From assembly GCA_950022295.1 (NCBI GenBank), contig OX465600.1, positions 308,770,031-308,834,030 of the forward strand: DNA of 64,000 nt, written 5' to 3'. This stretch comes from Bromus sterilis (taxonomy: Eukaryota; Streptophyta; Magnoliopsida; Poales; Poaceae). The position numbers and the translations under genes are program-made. Below the pieces are notes generated by a model that was not told the origin of the DNA, did not search any database, and saw only the letters and a program-made list of their open reading frames with translations. Within the stretch, counting starts at the first letter, position 1, and each line of letters starts with the position of its first letter. This document shows positions 23,841 to 34,655 of the stretch, piece after piece.

Positions 23841-24239
23841 GCCTCATGGGTTCCTGCAAACTGGATATAATATATACAGCACACAACAGCAACACCAGCA
23901 ATGTGGACCAGCACCTCAAGGGTACATGCATATATAAGCTATAACTGGACCAACATCATATAGTACAACACCAGAAATGTGGCAGCGCACATGCATATCA
24001 ACAACAAGGAGCAGCAGCACACAAACTGGACCAGCAGCACACAACAACAAGGAGCAACAATTGATGCTCATATATTTCATGATATACTTTTCAATGATGC
24101 AAGGAGCAGCATCACACAACAACAATTGATGCAAGGAGCAACAAGGAGCAGCACACAACAACAAACAGAATATCAATATTAGATTATAACAAATAGCAGC
24201 ACAAAACAATACTAAAAATGCATTTTGTCTAGCTAAATT

Positions 24240-24281
24240 AGTTTGCCAAAACGTCTTATATTAAAAACCAGAGGGAGTACT
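24240..24281. mobile_element. Stowaway-like terminal fragment
   Basis: aaaacgtcttatatt followed by agagggagtac resembles the right end of Triticeae Stowaway MITEs (..CGTCTTATATT...GGAGGGAGTA). No matching left end is seen within the preceding few hundred bases. It is either a solo end or a chance match. Confidence 0.35.
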
Positions 24282-25374
24282 TAGCGTTTGTGCCTACAGT
24301 CATACTATAGTAATTTGCCACTGAGTTGTTGAGCTTACTGTTTTCAGGACGAGAAGAACCGCTTCGAGGAAAGGAAGCCGGTCTACTAGGCGTGGGTGTT
24401 GGTTGTCGAATGTAGAAAGTTTGTTGGTTGATCTGATGTCTGAACTAGTGTAAGAGAACTGATGTAAGGATTATCAAGACGATGTTAGTCCGATCCCTGA
24501 ACTTGCAGAATCTTTGGATGTGCCAAGCTAGCTTGCTCCATGGATAAAAGACACTGCAGTTAGTCCTGCCCCACACCTCTTGTGTTTGTTTTAGCCTTAT
24601 GCTACCATAAAATTTTCATCTAATTTTCGCTCTCGAGCAGAAATGCCAGATCCCAAGCTCCAAAATTGTGCCACAACCAATTAAAAAAAACTGAATTATT
24701 TTGCACTGTTAGTGAGACGTAGCAAACACTCCACCATGCACCCGTTTCGCTGGCTATAATACAGTTTTTGAGGCATTTTCTGTTCTGTGAATTGTTTCTC
24801 GTTAAGGTTGTCCGATTAGTTAATCATCACAAATATTTGATCAGCAACAAAGATTACTATCCATGTACGTGCACATTTGTGTATCCAAGTAAAAGGCATC
24901 CCAAACATTCAACATATTGTAAAAAAAATGTGTTCTGCATCCCAAGCAACTGCTACTGCCTATGGTGCATTTCTTAGTGCTACAAGAAACAAAATTGTAC
25001 TAAGCCTAAGTGTAGCAACTATTCTTAGAAGTTCATACAAGCAAGATAAGTGGGGAAGAAGAAGCTCACCTCGAATATTTTTAGCCGAAGCAGCAGCGGG
25101 AGGAGGGGAGGAGGTTGCGAGCGGCTGGAGGCCGGAGACGGCGGTGACGTCCCCGAACCCTAGAGAGGATGCCGGTGACAAACCCTAGCAGAGGAGAGGA
25201 GTGAAGGCGACGATGGGAGGCGGCGGCGACGACGGGAGGCGTCCACGGGGTCCACGCATTAGTAGGCGGTGATGGGAGGCGGCGGCGGCGCGGGCTGGAA
25301 GATAAGAGAGAAGGAGTGGAGTGGAGGAGAGATGCGCACGGGGTGGGTGGGCTGGACCATAGTCAACAGGTACA
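24282..25374. other. Intergenic part of CACTA-1 with GC-rich 5'-UTR-like stretch
   Basis: AT-rich sequence up to 25050 is followed by a GGC/GGA-rich stretch (25080-25340) with two aaccctag motifs, typical of grass 5' untranslated regions. On the minus strand this stretch lies well upstream of the second gene. No conserved protein is seen in any frame. Confidence 0.4.
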
Positions 25375-25577
25375 CAAGTACCGCTGGCGGACATGCACCT
25401 ACGTCCGCCAGGGGTACTCTTTTTCTCTGGCGTGCATCAGCCAAGGGTCCGCCAGTGGTACTTTTTTTTTGGATTTTGTTATATGGGTACCCAAGTTACC
25501 TATGGCGTACAGGCTACACCGTCCGCCAGCGCTAAAACTTTTCTCTGGCGTGCAAATGTCAACCGTCCGCCAGAGAT
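25375..25577. repeat. Internal block of CACTA subterminal repeats
   Basis: At least seven copies of (C/T)TGGCG(T/G)(A/G)C and its inverse, separated by 20-40 bp, like those at the two ends of CACTA-1. Here they lie between the transposase and the second gene. No CACTA terminus is seen next to them. They look like the former subterminal region of another element, suggesting a composite or a rearranged element. Confidence 0.7.
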
Positions 25578-25794
25578 TTTTTTTTTAGTTGCTTCTGTTT
25601 TTTCTATTCTTGATATTTGGTTCTCTCTCTAATTTATTAAAAGGGTTGTTTTCATATAAAAATTGTCAAAAAATGTATGACTTAATAAAATAATTTCAAG
25701 TAAAAAAATATATTACAAAATAGAGGTACATATAAAAAGAATGTCATCGATACAACAAGTTTGTAATCTCATACAAAAGAGAAATCAATACTAG

Positions 25795-26910
25795 CTAGTT
25801 TCTTCGCACACATTGCACGTCTTTCTCAGCGTTTGGTAATTTTCTTGCCTTTTTTGTCGCAGTTGCATAATTTAGCCCGACATCATGACTACTTCTTTTG
25901 AACGGACGACCTGACCTAGGTAGCGTCGTTCTTCTCCTTCTTGTGGTGTATTTTGTCCTATCATCGTCATCTTCATCATCTTCGATATTTGGGTCGCCGA
26001 ACATATCGAAGTCGTCTTTGTCAGCCATTCCTATGATGGTTCTTTTGCCTCTCCTCACGACCATACGGCTAGGCCTACAGGGGTCTGTTATGAAGAAGCA
26101 TTGCGACACGTGCTTAGCCAATACCCATGGCTCATTTTGCGCAGTGACGTTCACGCTTGATGAAGTGCTGCCGGCTTCGGGTATAACCATGGTGGTGAAG
26201 TATTTGTTTTCTTTCATGATAGTTGATCTCCTAGCCCATCTGACACGAAACATCGGCACCTTCTCTCCAGAGTAGTCAAGCTCCCATATCTCCTCGATCC
26301 TTCCGTAGTATCTTAATTTTTCATTACCGATTGAGGATACCATCGTAACTCCTGAGTTTTGATAAACGGAACTTTCATCCTTTTCTTCCGTGTAGAATGT
26401 GAACCCATTTATATCATATGCCTGAAACGTCGCAACGTTGGGGGAGGGACCATGTGCCAAAGCATATAAGATTCTGCCTTCTGGACAATCCATTGGTGGA
26501 TCAGCGATAAGGCGTTCTTTGAACCAACGCAAGAAAGTGGAGTTGTGCTCTCTGATTACTTCCCCATCTGTCCTTTCCCTACCTTGGTCAAACTACTTCT
26601 TCCTAATGATGTTTTCGTGCTCTTTGCACCAGGGATCGACCATTTCAAGGTGTTGTAGAGCTACCAAGTTTGCCCTGTTAAAGTCGACGCGACGTTTTTC
26701 AATGTCCACATGCAATTCCCTCCGGCCATTCTTGTGGCCTACTCCGTCGAGCCTGCCAAGGTGCCTGTTTCTGGGTAGGCCAATAGGGTCATCGACTTCG
26801 CCCAAGAGATTTGTGCAGAAGGAGATGCAATCTTCGGTGAGATAGCCTTGAACGATGCTTCCTTCCGGACGGGCCCTGTTACGAACGAATCCTTTGATGA
26901 CTCCTTTCAC
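25795..26910 (-). pseudogene. CACTA-1 TNPD-type transposase, C-terminal part (DUF4218 and DUF4216 regions)
   Basis: Two segments in the same frame are separated by one in-frame TAG near 26593. The upstream one (26593-26910) has IKGFVRNRARPEGSIVQGYL, as in the DUF4218 region of plant CACTA transposases. The downstream one (25795-26590) has TFQAYDINGFTFYTEEKDES and YYGRIEEIWELDYSGEKVP, as in the DUF4216 region, then an acidic run and a basic Arg/Lys tail. The central Transposase_21 catalytic domain that should precede DUF4218 is absent. Confidence 0.8.
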
Positions 26911-27346
26911 GGGCCCTGTTTAGAAGCAGCTCTTTGAGATGAGGGTTCCGCACGGCTGAAGCTAGCAGTGTTTGCATGTCATCGTCTTCGGTTACGTGTT
27001 GTTCAGCATCTTCTAGATCTCCAACATCATGTGCGGGAGGATCATCAGGCGGCTCTTCGTCTTCTTGCTCGTGATCGTTATTATTGTCATGCTGATCATG
27101 ATCATCCGCCGCACCATCATGGACTTCATCATCATCATCTTCATCAAGCCACTGAGTGTGGCCATCCATGCAACCATGCATTAGCAGATGCTCCAGCAAC
27201 TCTCCCGAAAAGGGGTTCAGCAGGCCCACTTTTTTGCATATGCGACACGGACATCTTATCTCTGTGCGGTTATTTTGTATCATGTCGTCTGTAGCGTATC
27301 TTAAATATTTGTTCACGACACGCTCACTCATACGGCCAGGCGCCAT
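26911..27346 (-). pseudogene. CACTA-1 TNPD-type transposase, N-terminal zinc-binding part
   Basis: The ATG at 27346 follows an acceptor-like CGTGCAG. The sequence MAPGRMSERVVNKYLRYA, then RCPCRICKK and HLLMHGCMDGHTQW, matches the N-terminal Transpos_assoc region of CACTA transposases with its Cys/His pattern. A long Asp/Glu-rich stretch follows. It ends with LKELLLNRARE and then meets the DUF4218 part at a 12-bp direct repeat (acgggccctgtt at 26869-26880 and 26909-26920), in a different frame. Confidence 0.75.
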
Positions 27347-27394
27347 ATCGCCTGCACGTGATATAGAATCACAAGACAAGTAAAACAATCATTT

Positions 27395-27960
27395 TTCATG
27401 AAATTTTTTGGCATGACCTTCCTACAAATAGGACTAAGAGAGTGTCAAAATTTGCCGAAACGGAAATGAATCAACATTCCGGCATAATATTGACATCATT
27501 TCCTGCACAATACAAGAATAGCACATATATGAATCATCACATATCCGGCAAAATTTCATCATCTACTATATGCATGCATCATCATCATCAAGAGAATAGC
27601 ACATACATATCTACATCATCACATATCCGGGCACAATACAAGAATAACAAAATTATGTTGATCCCTCACCTTAAGTGAGACAATGTAGGAGAGGAAGAGA
27701 GATGTATATAGATAGATCTAGCTAGACCTAGGAGATGATATATTTGGATCCACACCAAAAGGAGCTAAATTTGGTTATTTTTTGGCCATTTCTTTTGGTA
27801 GAGAGGAAATTAGAAGGGTAATGGGGCTAGATCTATCACCTAAACTAGTTTTAATTGGTTAGAAAGTGTGGTGGAGATGGGGGGAAGGGGAGGAACTTTG
27901 TGCTAGTGAGAAGAACAATAATGGTGTTGCAATAATGGAGGGACATGGTGGCAGCCGAAG
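27395..27960. other. 5' region of the CACTA-1 transposase
   Basis: Contains the leader-like segment shared with 23740-23840, several catcatca runs, and AT-rich sequence up to the right subterminal repeats. No coding motif is seen. Confidence 0.4.
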
Positions 27961-27974
27961 CATCAATAATTGGC

Positions 27975-28364
27975 ACAGTATTACCGCTGGCGTACAGTTC
28001 TGCTGGCCGCCATAGCTACATAAGTTAGCGCTGGCGTACGAAAAATAGTGCCCGCTAGCAATAGAACCCTCAGCTAAAAGTAATTTCGGGGCAAATTACT
28101 GCTGGCGTACAACCAAATATGTACGTCAGCGGTGACTGCACTAGCGCTAGCGGGCACTGAAATCGTGCGCCAGTGGTAGTTAGCCCCGCTGCCTAGCTCA
28201 GGGCAAGTCGTGCCTCTGGCGTGCAGAAACAAATGTACGGCAGCGATACCACCTACTTCCCTGGCGTGCGCACATTTCCGTACGCCAGCGCTACTATCAC
28301 TAGCGTACAACTTTACGCGGCCGCCAGCAATAAGCTGGCTGCTATAGCCTATTTCCTACTAGTG
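27975..28364. repeat. CACTA-1 right subterminal repeats and terminal inverted repeat
   Basis: About a dozen copies of gctggcgtac and inverse forms (gtacgccagc) lead to the terminal inverse of CACTAGTAGGAAATAG. Motif variation is larger than at the left end. Confidence 0.85.
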
Positions 28365-28588
28365 TATTCCACATATGGAACATATCAGAAAGTAATGAAA
28401 GACACTAGTCAACTATCTAAATTCTAAGGTAGGGCCTCACATGTTGTGGCCGGTGCAAATAAAGAAGGGAGGAACACTACAAAATCTTCAAAGGAGAATG
28501 AAAATCACAAATATCACCACCACATCGGTAGATGCGAAGAACCGGGGGAGGTAATCCATTTGGGGAAGAAGCTCATCCGGTGGGAAAA
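28365..28588. repeat. B2 block copy 3, middle piece
   Basis: Continues the B2 block from 19045 starting with the TAT target duplication, through the HHHIGRCEE-encoding stretch, and stops at ggtgggaaaa where a CACTA fragment begins. Confidence 0.85.
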
Positions 28589-29134
28589 TAAATTCTCAAG
28601 AGATTTTGCAAACAAATTCGAAATTCATATTATATGGGAAACTTATTTTCTTTTATTTTTTTGACATTTCTATCATTTTCTTTTATTTATTTTCAAATTG
28701 AAAAGGCGGTCCACGGCGGGGGGGTGTATTTGGGAATTTTCCCGCACAGTTTTTGATTAGTGGTTGCGCATATGCAAGATGCGCCACCCCTAAGAGCTTA
28801 TGGGTGGCGCATTCTGGATGCGCCACTAATAATTTCTTAGGGGTGGCGCATTTCCAGGATGCGCCACCCATAAGCTCTTAGGGGTGGCGCATTTCCAAAA
28901 TGCGCCACCTATAAGGTTCTTAGGGGTGGCGCATTTCTCCAAATGCGCCACGTATAAGGGGATCCAGGGCTGGCCCACTCTTAGGGGTGGCGCATTTTAA
29001 AAAATGCGCCACCTATAAGAGCTTATGGGTGGCGCATTTTTTACCAGTGCGCCACCCCTTACAACATAGTGGCGCATTACATATAAAATGCGCCACTAAT
29101 AAGGTTTTCATGTATAACTATTTCTCTAGTAGTG
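28589..29134. mobile_element. Truncated CACTA element (right end only)
   Basis: The right boundary ends ctatttctctagtagtg, i.e. the inverse of CACTACTAGAGAAATAG. It is preceded by eight or more alternating GGGTGGCGCA and TGCGCCACC repeats (28760-29095), the subterminal repeats of a family different from CACTA-1. No left CACTA terminus exists. Compared with other B2 blocks about 130 bp of host (between ggtgggaaaa and cggccataac) is missing, so a deletion removed the left end together with adjoining host DNA. Confidence 0.8.
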
Positions 29135-29580
29135 GCCATAACAGGGACGAGTCAGGGTTGTGTTGGGCGGCTTGGAGGAGAACAACGAGGACGAAGACAA
29201 TCATGGTGTGGTGGTCGTCTCGACCGGTTCCTCGGTGTGGTTGTGCCGTGAGGGTGAGGAAGGTGGGTTCAACAATGACTACTGTTGCGGAGCTCCTGTT
29301 GTGGAGAGAGAGATAGATAGATAGAGAGAGGGAGAGAGGAGATATAGGGAAAGGAAGGTTGGTCCATCAATAACTACCATTTCTATTTTTTATTTAAATA
29401 AATGATAATCATCCCACCAATCTCAAAGTAGAAACACGTCATTAATTTGACTCAATTTGTTTAGTTAGAATCACCAAATTGACCCCTAGTCTAGGCGCTT
29501 AACTACACGAGTATCGCTAGAACAAGTTGACTACCATACATGCAAAGGCTCGTAGGAAGAGGGTGTGTAAAAATGAAGAA
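29135..29580. repeat. B2 block copy 3, right piece
   Basis: B core resumes at gccataacaggg and continues through the (GA)n tract and D. The tract is short and interrupted (gatagatagata). The usual minus-strand frame is destroyed by the preceding deletion. Confidence 0.8.
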
Positions 29581-30729
29581 ATAAATATATTTATTAATGT
29601 ATATGTGTAGAATTTAAATTAATGTATGGGCATTTATACACTCAATTGCATCCATAATTAGTTGATGCCGTTCTGAGATACATATCTGTAAAAATTAATG
29701 TACACCATTTATAACAAGATATTCCAAGATACATGCTGGTGCATATGCATTCATGTATGAACACACTTTTTTTAACATTAAAGACACTTCATTAAAATAT
29801 AGAAGTACATCACAACTTACAAAAGATCCGAAATAAAACATAGAGATAAAACCAAGTCCCTAGACTTTTGCAAGAACGACCCTCGATAGAAAATAAGAAC
29901 GTGATCGGGTTCATCTTCTTCTCTTTGGATACTCCTCGCCGGCGCCGGGTAACGGGCCACTTGGTCCGACGAGGGAGCCACCACCCGTGACTACCTGAAG
30001 GAAGAAGCACTGCCTCACTCATTGCAATACAAATCAGCTGCCTTTCAGCCAAAAAATGCAGCAGCTCGGCGTCGTCTTCATGGACGCCATGAGAATTACT
30101 GCTATAAACTCGGAATTCGACTGCAGCAAGAACATCTAAATTTCCAGAGGGGAAGAAGGACCACCAAAGTACCTCTTTCCTTCATGGAACTTGAGCCAAA
30201 ATTGCAGCAGAGCAAGGACAAGTTCGAATCACCACCCAAAGCAGAACAAATCGGGTGAAATAGCTCCACCCTGCAAACTGCCACCACGATGGCCACAAGA
30301 GGAGCAGAAGGTCACCAGATCCACCCCACCAGGAGCAACAAAGCGCATCTAAGCGCAGGAATCACCAGATCCTTCAACTTCTCTTCTTCTCCACCATGAA
30401 GACGAAGACGAAATCAAACCTGGAGAACACATAGCACAACGTTTCCTAGCAGCAACCAGAAGATTTAGATGAAGAATTGATGTGAAAGTCCTTCTAGACT
30501 TTTAGTGAACCACAATAAGCGATTTATGACTAGCAATGTAGGTTAGTATGGAGTATTGTGTTTCTCTCTTAGAAAAATTACATTTTTCTATTTTTTAGAA
30601 ACACCAAATAATATACTTATAATATCTCTTAAACATAAAAAAAATGATTCAAAGACCTTCCAAAAAACGAAAATAATTATGTGAGTGACTATTTTCCTAA
30701 GAAACAAGTCCTAAATTAACATATTTTAG
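29581..30729 (-). repeat. Array spacer A, copy 4
   Basis: The T-run is at 29768-29774. A minus-strand frame at 29810-30052 contains MAERQLICIAMSEAVLLPSG and ends in the 3' part shared by all copies (SLGTWFYLYVLFRIFC). A stop splits the longer frame seen in copies 2 and 3. Confidence 0.6.
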
Positions 30730-31256
30730 TAATTTTAGAAAATTTTGAGAACATTATATTTCAAAATTTTCAAACATGGTATTTTAATTGTATTGACTTT
30801 TCAATAGTTTCCATTTTTTAATTTACTAACTATTTCAGTAGTTTTACTAATTTGATAAACGAATATTATAAAAAATTTAAGCATGTCTCTTGTTTTAGAG
30901 GCAATTGTTTAGATAAACAATTAATATAATTTTAATCGTTTTCACATTTCACAATCCACAAACAAATCACGCAAACCATATTTTGCCCGCACTAGTAGTT
31001 TCCGAGAGATATTATGAAATTTCACAAATCACAAAGTTGACATTATTTCACAAATAAAAAAGTTGACTTCATTCCACATATGAAATATCAAAAAGTAATG
31101 AAAGACACTACTCAGCTATGTAAATTCTAAGATAGGGCCTCACATGTTGGCCAGTGCAAATAAAGAAGGGAGGCACACTACAAATTCTTCAAAGGAGAAT
31201 GAAAATCACACATATCACCACCACATCGGTAGATGCGAAGAACCGAGGGAGGTTGT
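30730..31256. repeat. B1 block, copy 4 (left part; split by the LTR retrotransposon)
   Basis: C and the start of the B core end at gaggttgt. Host sequence resumes at 42485 with ccatttggggaag. The reading across the insertion is continuous with the other B1 blocks, without loss or duplication of host bases. Confidence 0.9.
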
Positions 31257-31541
31257 TGATACGTCCAAAATGCATCACTATTTTATATTGTAATTTCATC
31301 CTATTCATTGATATATTCCACTTTAAAGTATTGTTCTTCTGTTGTTTTGGCTTGTTTTACACAGTTTATAACTTTCCGGTGCCGAAGCAGCAGAACCTGA
31401 ATTCAGCGGTGAAAAGTGGACTCCAAGTTGCTTAATCAGATCAAGTCGAAATGCGATGAAAATTTACGGGGAGTGTTTTTATGAAAATTGACTGGGGATC
31501 ACCGAGGATGGAGGTGAGGGGACCCACCAGGCAGCTAGAAG

Positions 31542-31580
31542 GGTGTCTGGCGCGGCCCCCTTCTGGTCGCGCCAGGCACC
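31542..31580 (+). promoter_or_regulatory. GC-rich hairpin in the 5' LTR
   Basis: The arms GGTGTCTGGCGCGGCC (31542-31557) and GGTCGCGCCAGGCACC (31565-31580) pair over 16 positions around a 7-nt loop; the two imperfect pairs are G-T/G-U wobbles in one strand's RNA. It lies about 45 bp upstream of the TATA motif. A similar hairpin occurs at 37785-37815. Confidence 0.65.
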
Positions 31581-31622
31581 CTCCTGGATTCCTGGTGGCC
31601 CCCCTCGGTGCCCCCTCTCGCC

Positions 31623-31628
31623 TATAAG
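31623..31628 (+). promoter_or_regulatory. TATA-box-like element of the 5' LTR
   Basis: TATAAG within cgcctataagatcccc, followed about 30 bp later by aaaccctaaggagag, which resembles a transcript start region. The equivalent position in the 3' LTR is 40087-40092 and is conserved. Confidence 0.5.
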
Positions 31629-32779
31629 ATCCCCCTGGGGTAGAAACCCTAAGGAGAGAAGATTTTCCATGTTTCACCGCCGCCACGGGGCGGAAACCTA
31701 CAGAGGAGAAAAGCCATATCCGGTGGGAAGATTCCGCCGGGGAGATCACCTCCCGGAAGGGGAGATCGTCGCCATCATCATCATCATCGTCACAGGCATC
31801 ATCGAGATCATCATCAACATCATCCCCAACATCAGCACCATCTCCATCTCCATCCCATCTCATCTCACAATTGCAACTTGTGTTGTAATCCGTACTATCT
31901 ATCATCTCTACTCTATTGGTGTTGATTACTACTTTGTGGTGAATGCTATTGAGTTTTGTTGGAGAAATATCATTGTGTCCAGATTGTTTGCCACCCATCT
32001 ATCACCTCTGATCATGATCTCTTTTACGTCTTGTGAGTAGTTACATTAGTTCTTGAGAACATGGGAGAAGTCTAGTTGTTAGTAGTCATATGATGTTGAA
32101 GTGTTATGTGTTGCTTGATACTTAAGTTGTGTTGTTATTTCTCTAGTGGTGTTATGTGAGTCGAACACTTAACACTTCACCTTTCATGGGCCTAGAGGAA
32201 TACATTGTGCACAAAGGATGCTTATGGTGGGTTACCGGAGTGACAGAAACCTGAACCCCAATTCGCACACTTTTGCACAAGGGAGTTATGGATCCTTGAT
32301 CGTAATGCTGTGGTTAGGCTTATGCCTTAATTACTACCTTGTATTTGCGGATGCTTGCAAGGTGTGTAATCATAAGAGTACACTTATCTTAGTCTAGAAG
32401 GTGTACTAGCATTGATCCACCCACCAACACTTATCAACACAATACATATTACTTGGCGGAGTATGGTGAAGGTAACTTGGCTATCTCTCCCACGTGTTCT
32501 CGAGAACGCTTTAGCTTTTATAAGTTTAGTTCCTAGGCTTATCCTTGTGAAAGGATTGGGCCACTTGCTACTCCTCAGTTACCCTGTTTACTTTGCTTGT
32601 CTTTTACTTTTCTGTTGCTTAAACCAAAAACCCCTAAATAATTACCTTTGAGTGTGTGCAGCCTTTCCTTATCTAGTGTCACTTATCAACACCTTCTGCT
32701 CCTCGTGGGATCGACATCCTTATTTATCGAAAAGCTACAATTGATCCCCTAGACTTGTGAGTTATCAAGAATCGTTTAT

Positions 32780-32797
32780 TGGCGCGGTTAACAGGGA
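32780..32797 (+). other. Degenerate primer-binding-site-like sequence next to the 5' LTR
   Basis: TGGCGCGGTTAACAGGGA matches the tRNA-Asp-complementary site at 13 or 14 of 18 positions and begins 12 bases after the LTR end. The perfect site lies 67 bp downstream. Either may have served as primer site, and the duplication is unusual. Confidence 0.45.
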
Positions 32798-32846
32798 AGG
32801 AAACCCAACTAAACCTATTAACTTCTCCGCCAACAACGAGTTTTTT

Positions 32847-32864
32847 TGGCGCCGTTGCCGGGGA
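32847..32864 (+). other. Primer-binding site complementary to tRNA-Asp
   Basis: TGGCGCCGTTGCCGGGGA is the 18-nt complement of the 3' end of plant tRNA-Asp, the usual primer of this group of gypsy elements. It lies 79 bp from the LTR end instead of the usual dozen or so. Confidence 0.8.
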
Positions 32865-32931
32865 GTGTAGCGCTATTGGTAAGTGAAGCCGGTAAGGAAA
32901 CCTTTATTTTCTGTTGTTACCTTCAGTCCTT

Positions 32932-33900
32932 ATGGACTCTTCTACTATTGGTTCGTTGCTGGTAAGGAGCCGCCCCACGACTGTGGTGGTCACTCCTACC
33001 CCTACTGAAATCGTACCCTATAAAATACCATATGGTATTATTGATTATGTCTTGGCTAATCGTTATACAAGAGAAGGACATCCGGGAGAACACCTGCTAT
33101 ATTTATCACAATTATGTTCTTTATTTAAGCTTGCAGGTGTAACGTAACAATGGAGTTCGTCATGAAGAAACTATTCTCCGTATCACTCAAAGATAAAGCT
33201 TCAGATTGGTATAAGCTACTCGATAACTCTGATCTGCTTGAATGGCCAGAGCTTATGTTTCTCTTTTATGCAAAGTTTTATCCTCTTCGTGAAATTCACC
33301 GAGACAGGAACTACATCTACATCTTTTGGTCTCGCGACGGAGAGAGCATCGCTCAATCTTGGGGGAGACTGAAGTCCCTGATGCTCAAATGCCCAAACCA
33401 TGAGCTCCCCAAGGAAATTATACTTACAAATTTTTATGCCAGGCTTTCTCGCTAGGATAGGGAGATGTTGGATGCTTCCTCTAGCGGGGTATTCCAGACC
33501 AGAAGTATGGAAGAAGAATGGGATCTTATAGATAGGATCCAGAAGAACACTGAAGACTGGGAAATTGATAAAGGTATTGAACCCGCTATAAACTATGAGC
33601 GTGACTACATTGAGGGTTATGTGAAGACTGATTACTTTAATACCTTTTGCTCTAAAATTGGTCTTGATTACCAGCTAATGGTTGACTTTTGCAAGGACTT
33701 TGCTTCTCATATTGATTCTTCTAAGAAGAAGGAGAGTCAACATCATAAACCTTTCAAGGAGTCACCTATTGAGATTAATTTTACTGATCCTGTTTTACCT
33801 GCAGTTGTGTATGAACAACCTCCTTATCCCTCAAGGATAAAGGAGAACTCTTTTCTTATAGGTATTCTAAACAAAAACGGAAGGACCACTGACGAACCTG
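32932..33900 (+). pseudogene. gag (capsid region), frameshifted
   Basis: The first frame opens MDSSTIGSLLVRS and ends at about 33147. The capsid domain continues in another frame: FSVSLKDKASDWYKLL, FYAKFYPLREIHRDRN and GESIAQSWGRLKSLMLKCP. This matches the retrotransposon gag pattern (LKDKA..W...L, F...FFP......R..I..F....GES...AW.RFK.LL..CP). A TAG at 33456 interrupts it. No zinc knuckle is apparent. Its normal role is to form the particle that packages the RNA. Confidence 0.75.
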
Positions 33901-34655
33901 AGGACACGATCAAGGTCAAGACTCAAGTTGCAATGGTCAAGGATCTGGTAACCAGTGATATTGAAGAATCCACTATTATTTTTTGTGTTGTTTCCACTAA
34001 CATTGTCACAGCCAAGAACAAAGGCCCAATTTCAGGTACACCGGTTGTATCTGTCAAAATAGGAGATCAGAATTACTATGGGCTATGTGATTTGGGATCT
34101 AGCGTCAGCGCTATTCCCTTCACACTTTATCAAGAGATCATGCACGAGATTCAGCCGTGTGAGATCGAGGACATTAATGTCACAATTCATCTTGCAAATA
34201 AACAAACAATCTCTCCAGTGGGGATTGTGAGAGATGTTGAAGTACTCTGTGGGAAGGTAAAATATCCTACTGACTTTCTTGTACTTGGTTCAGTGCAAGA
34301 TAGTTTTCGCCCTATTATCTTTGGTAGGCCCTTCCTCAGCACTTGTGGAGCTATAATAGATTGCAAGAAAGGTAAAGTTTCTGTTGAATCCAACGGTGAG
34401 CCGTATGAATTTAATTTTTCTAAGTTTTCTAAGCAGCCTCGTGGTACTGACTTGTCAAGTAATGACAAAATTATTGAAGAAATTGTTTCTATTCCTATTC
34501 CTCCTAATGATACTTTGCAGCAATTTATGGAAGACCACGAGAATGACATACATATGCAGGAGAGGGATGAACTAGAAGACATATTTTTAAGAAAAACTCC
34601 TATCCTGAAGCACAACCTCCCGGTTGAACCTTTAGGAATCTTCTCGCAACCAAAA
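33901..34655 (+). pseudogene. pol, aspartic protease region
   Basis: Same frame as the capsid part. YYGLCDLGSSVSAIPF carries the retroviral-type aspartic-protease active-site motif as D-L-G-S-S (34089-34103), followed by a FGRPFLSTCGAIID stretch typical of gypsy proteases. A TAA stop at about 34656 separates it from the RT. Upstream sequence is a Lys/Glu-rich linker. Confidence 0.8.

Larger units (their letters stand above)
19046..28364 (-). mobile_element. CACTA-1: En/Spm-type DNA transposon with TAT target duplication
   Basis: The ends are CACTAGTAGGAAATAG at 19046 and its inverse ending at 28364, flanked by TAT (19043-19045 and 28365-28367). Removing the 9319 bp restores the host text gactttattccac. 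Dense inverted and direct subterminal repeats based on CCGCTGGCGTACG lie at both ends and, unusually, at 25375-25577. The genes run on the minus strand: transposase remnant (27346 to 25795), second gene (23566 to 20138) and a small RNase H1-like domain protein (19895 to 19635). The transposase lacks its catalytic middle, so the copy is non-autonomous. Confidence 0.93.
31257..32767 (+). repeat. 5' LTR
   Basis: 1511 bp with TGATA...TATCA terminal inverted repeat. It contains a promoter-like TATA motif, a GC-rich hairpin, a (CAT)n tract and the leader. By eye about 11 substitutions separate it from the 3' LTR in the first about 215 aligned bases, so the insertion is not recent. Confidence 0.9.

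Noticed and set aside
28760..29095. Regularly spaced gggtggcgca/tgcgccacc repeats resembling a CRISPR array
   Set aside because: Repeats alternate in orientation, spacers are uneven, and the block ends in a CACTA terminus. They are transposon subterminal repeats in a plant genome.
31441..32040. Long frames on both strands within each LTR (also 39925-40518)
   Set aside because: They lie in LTR promoter/leader sequence, contain (CAT)n-encoded Asp or Ile runs, and do not match gag or any protein.
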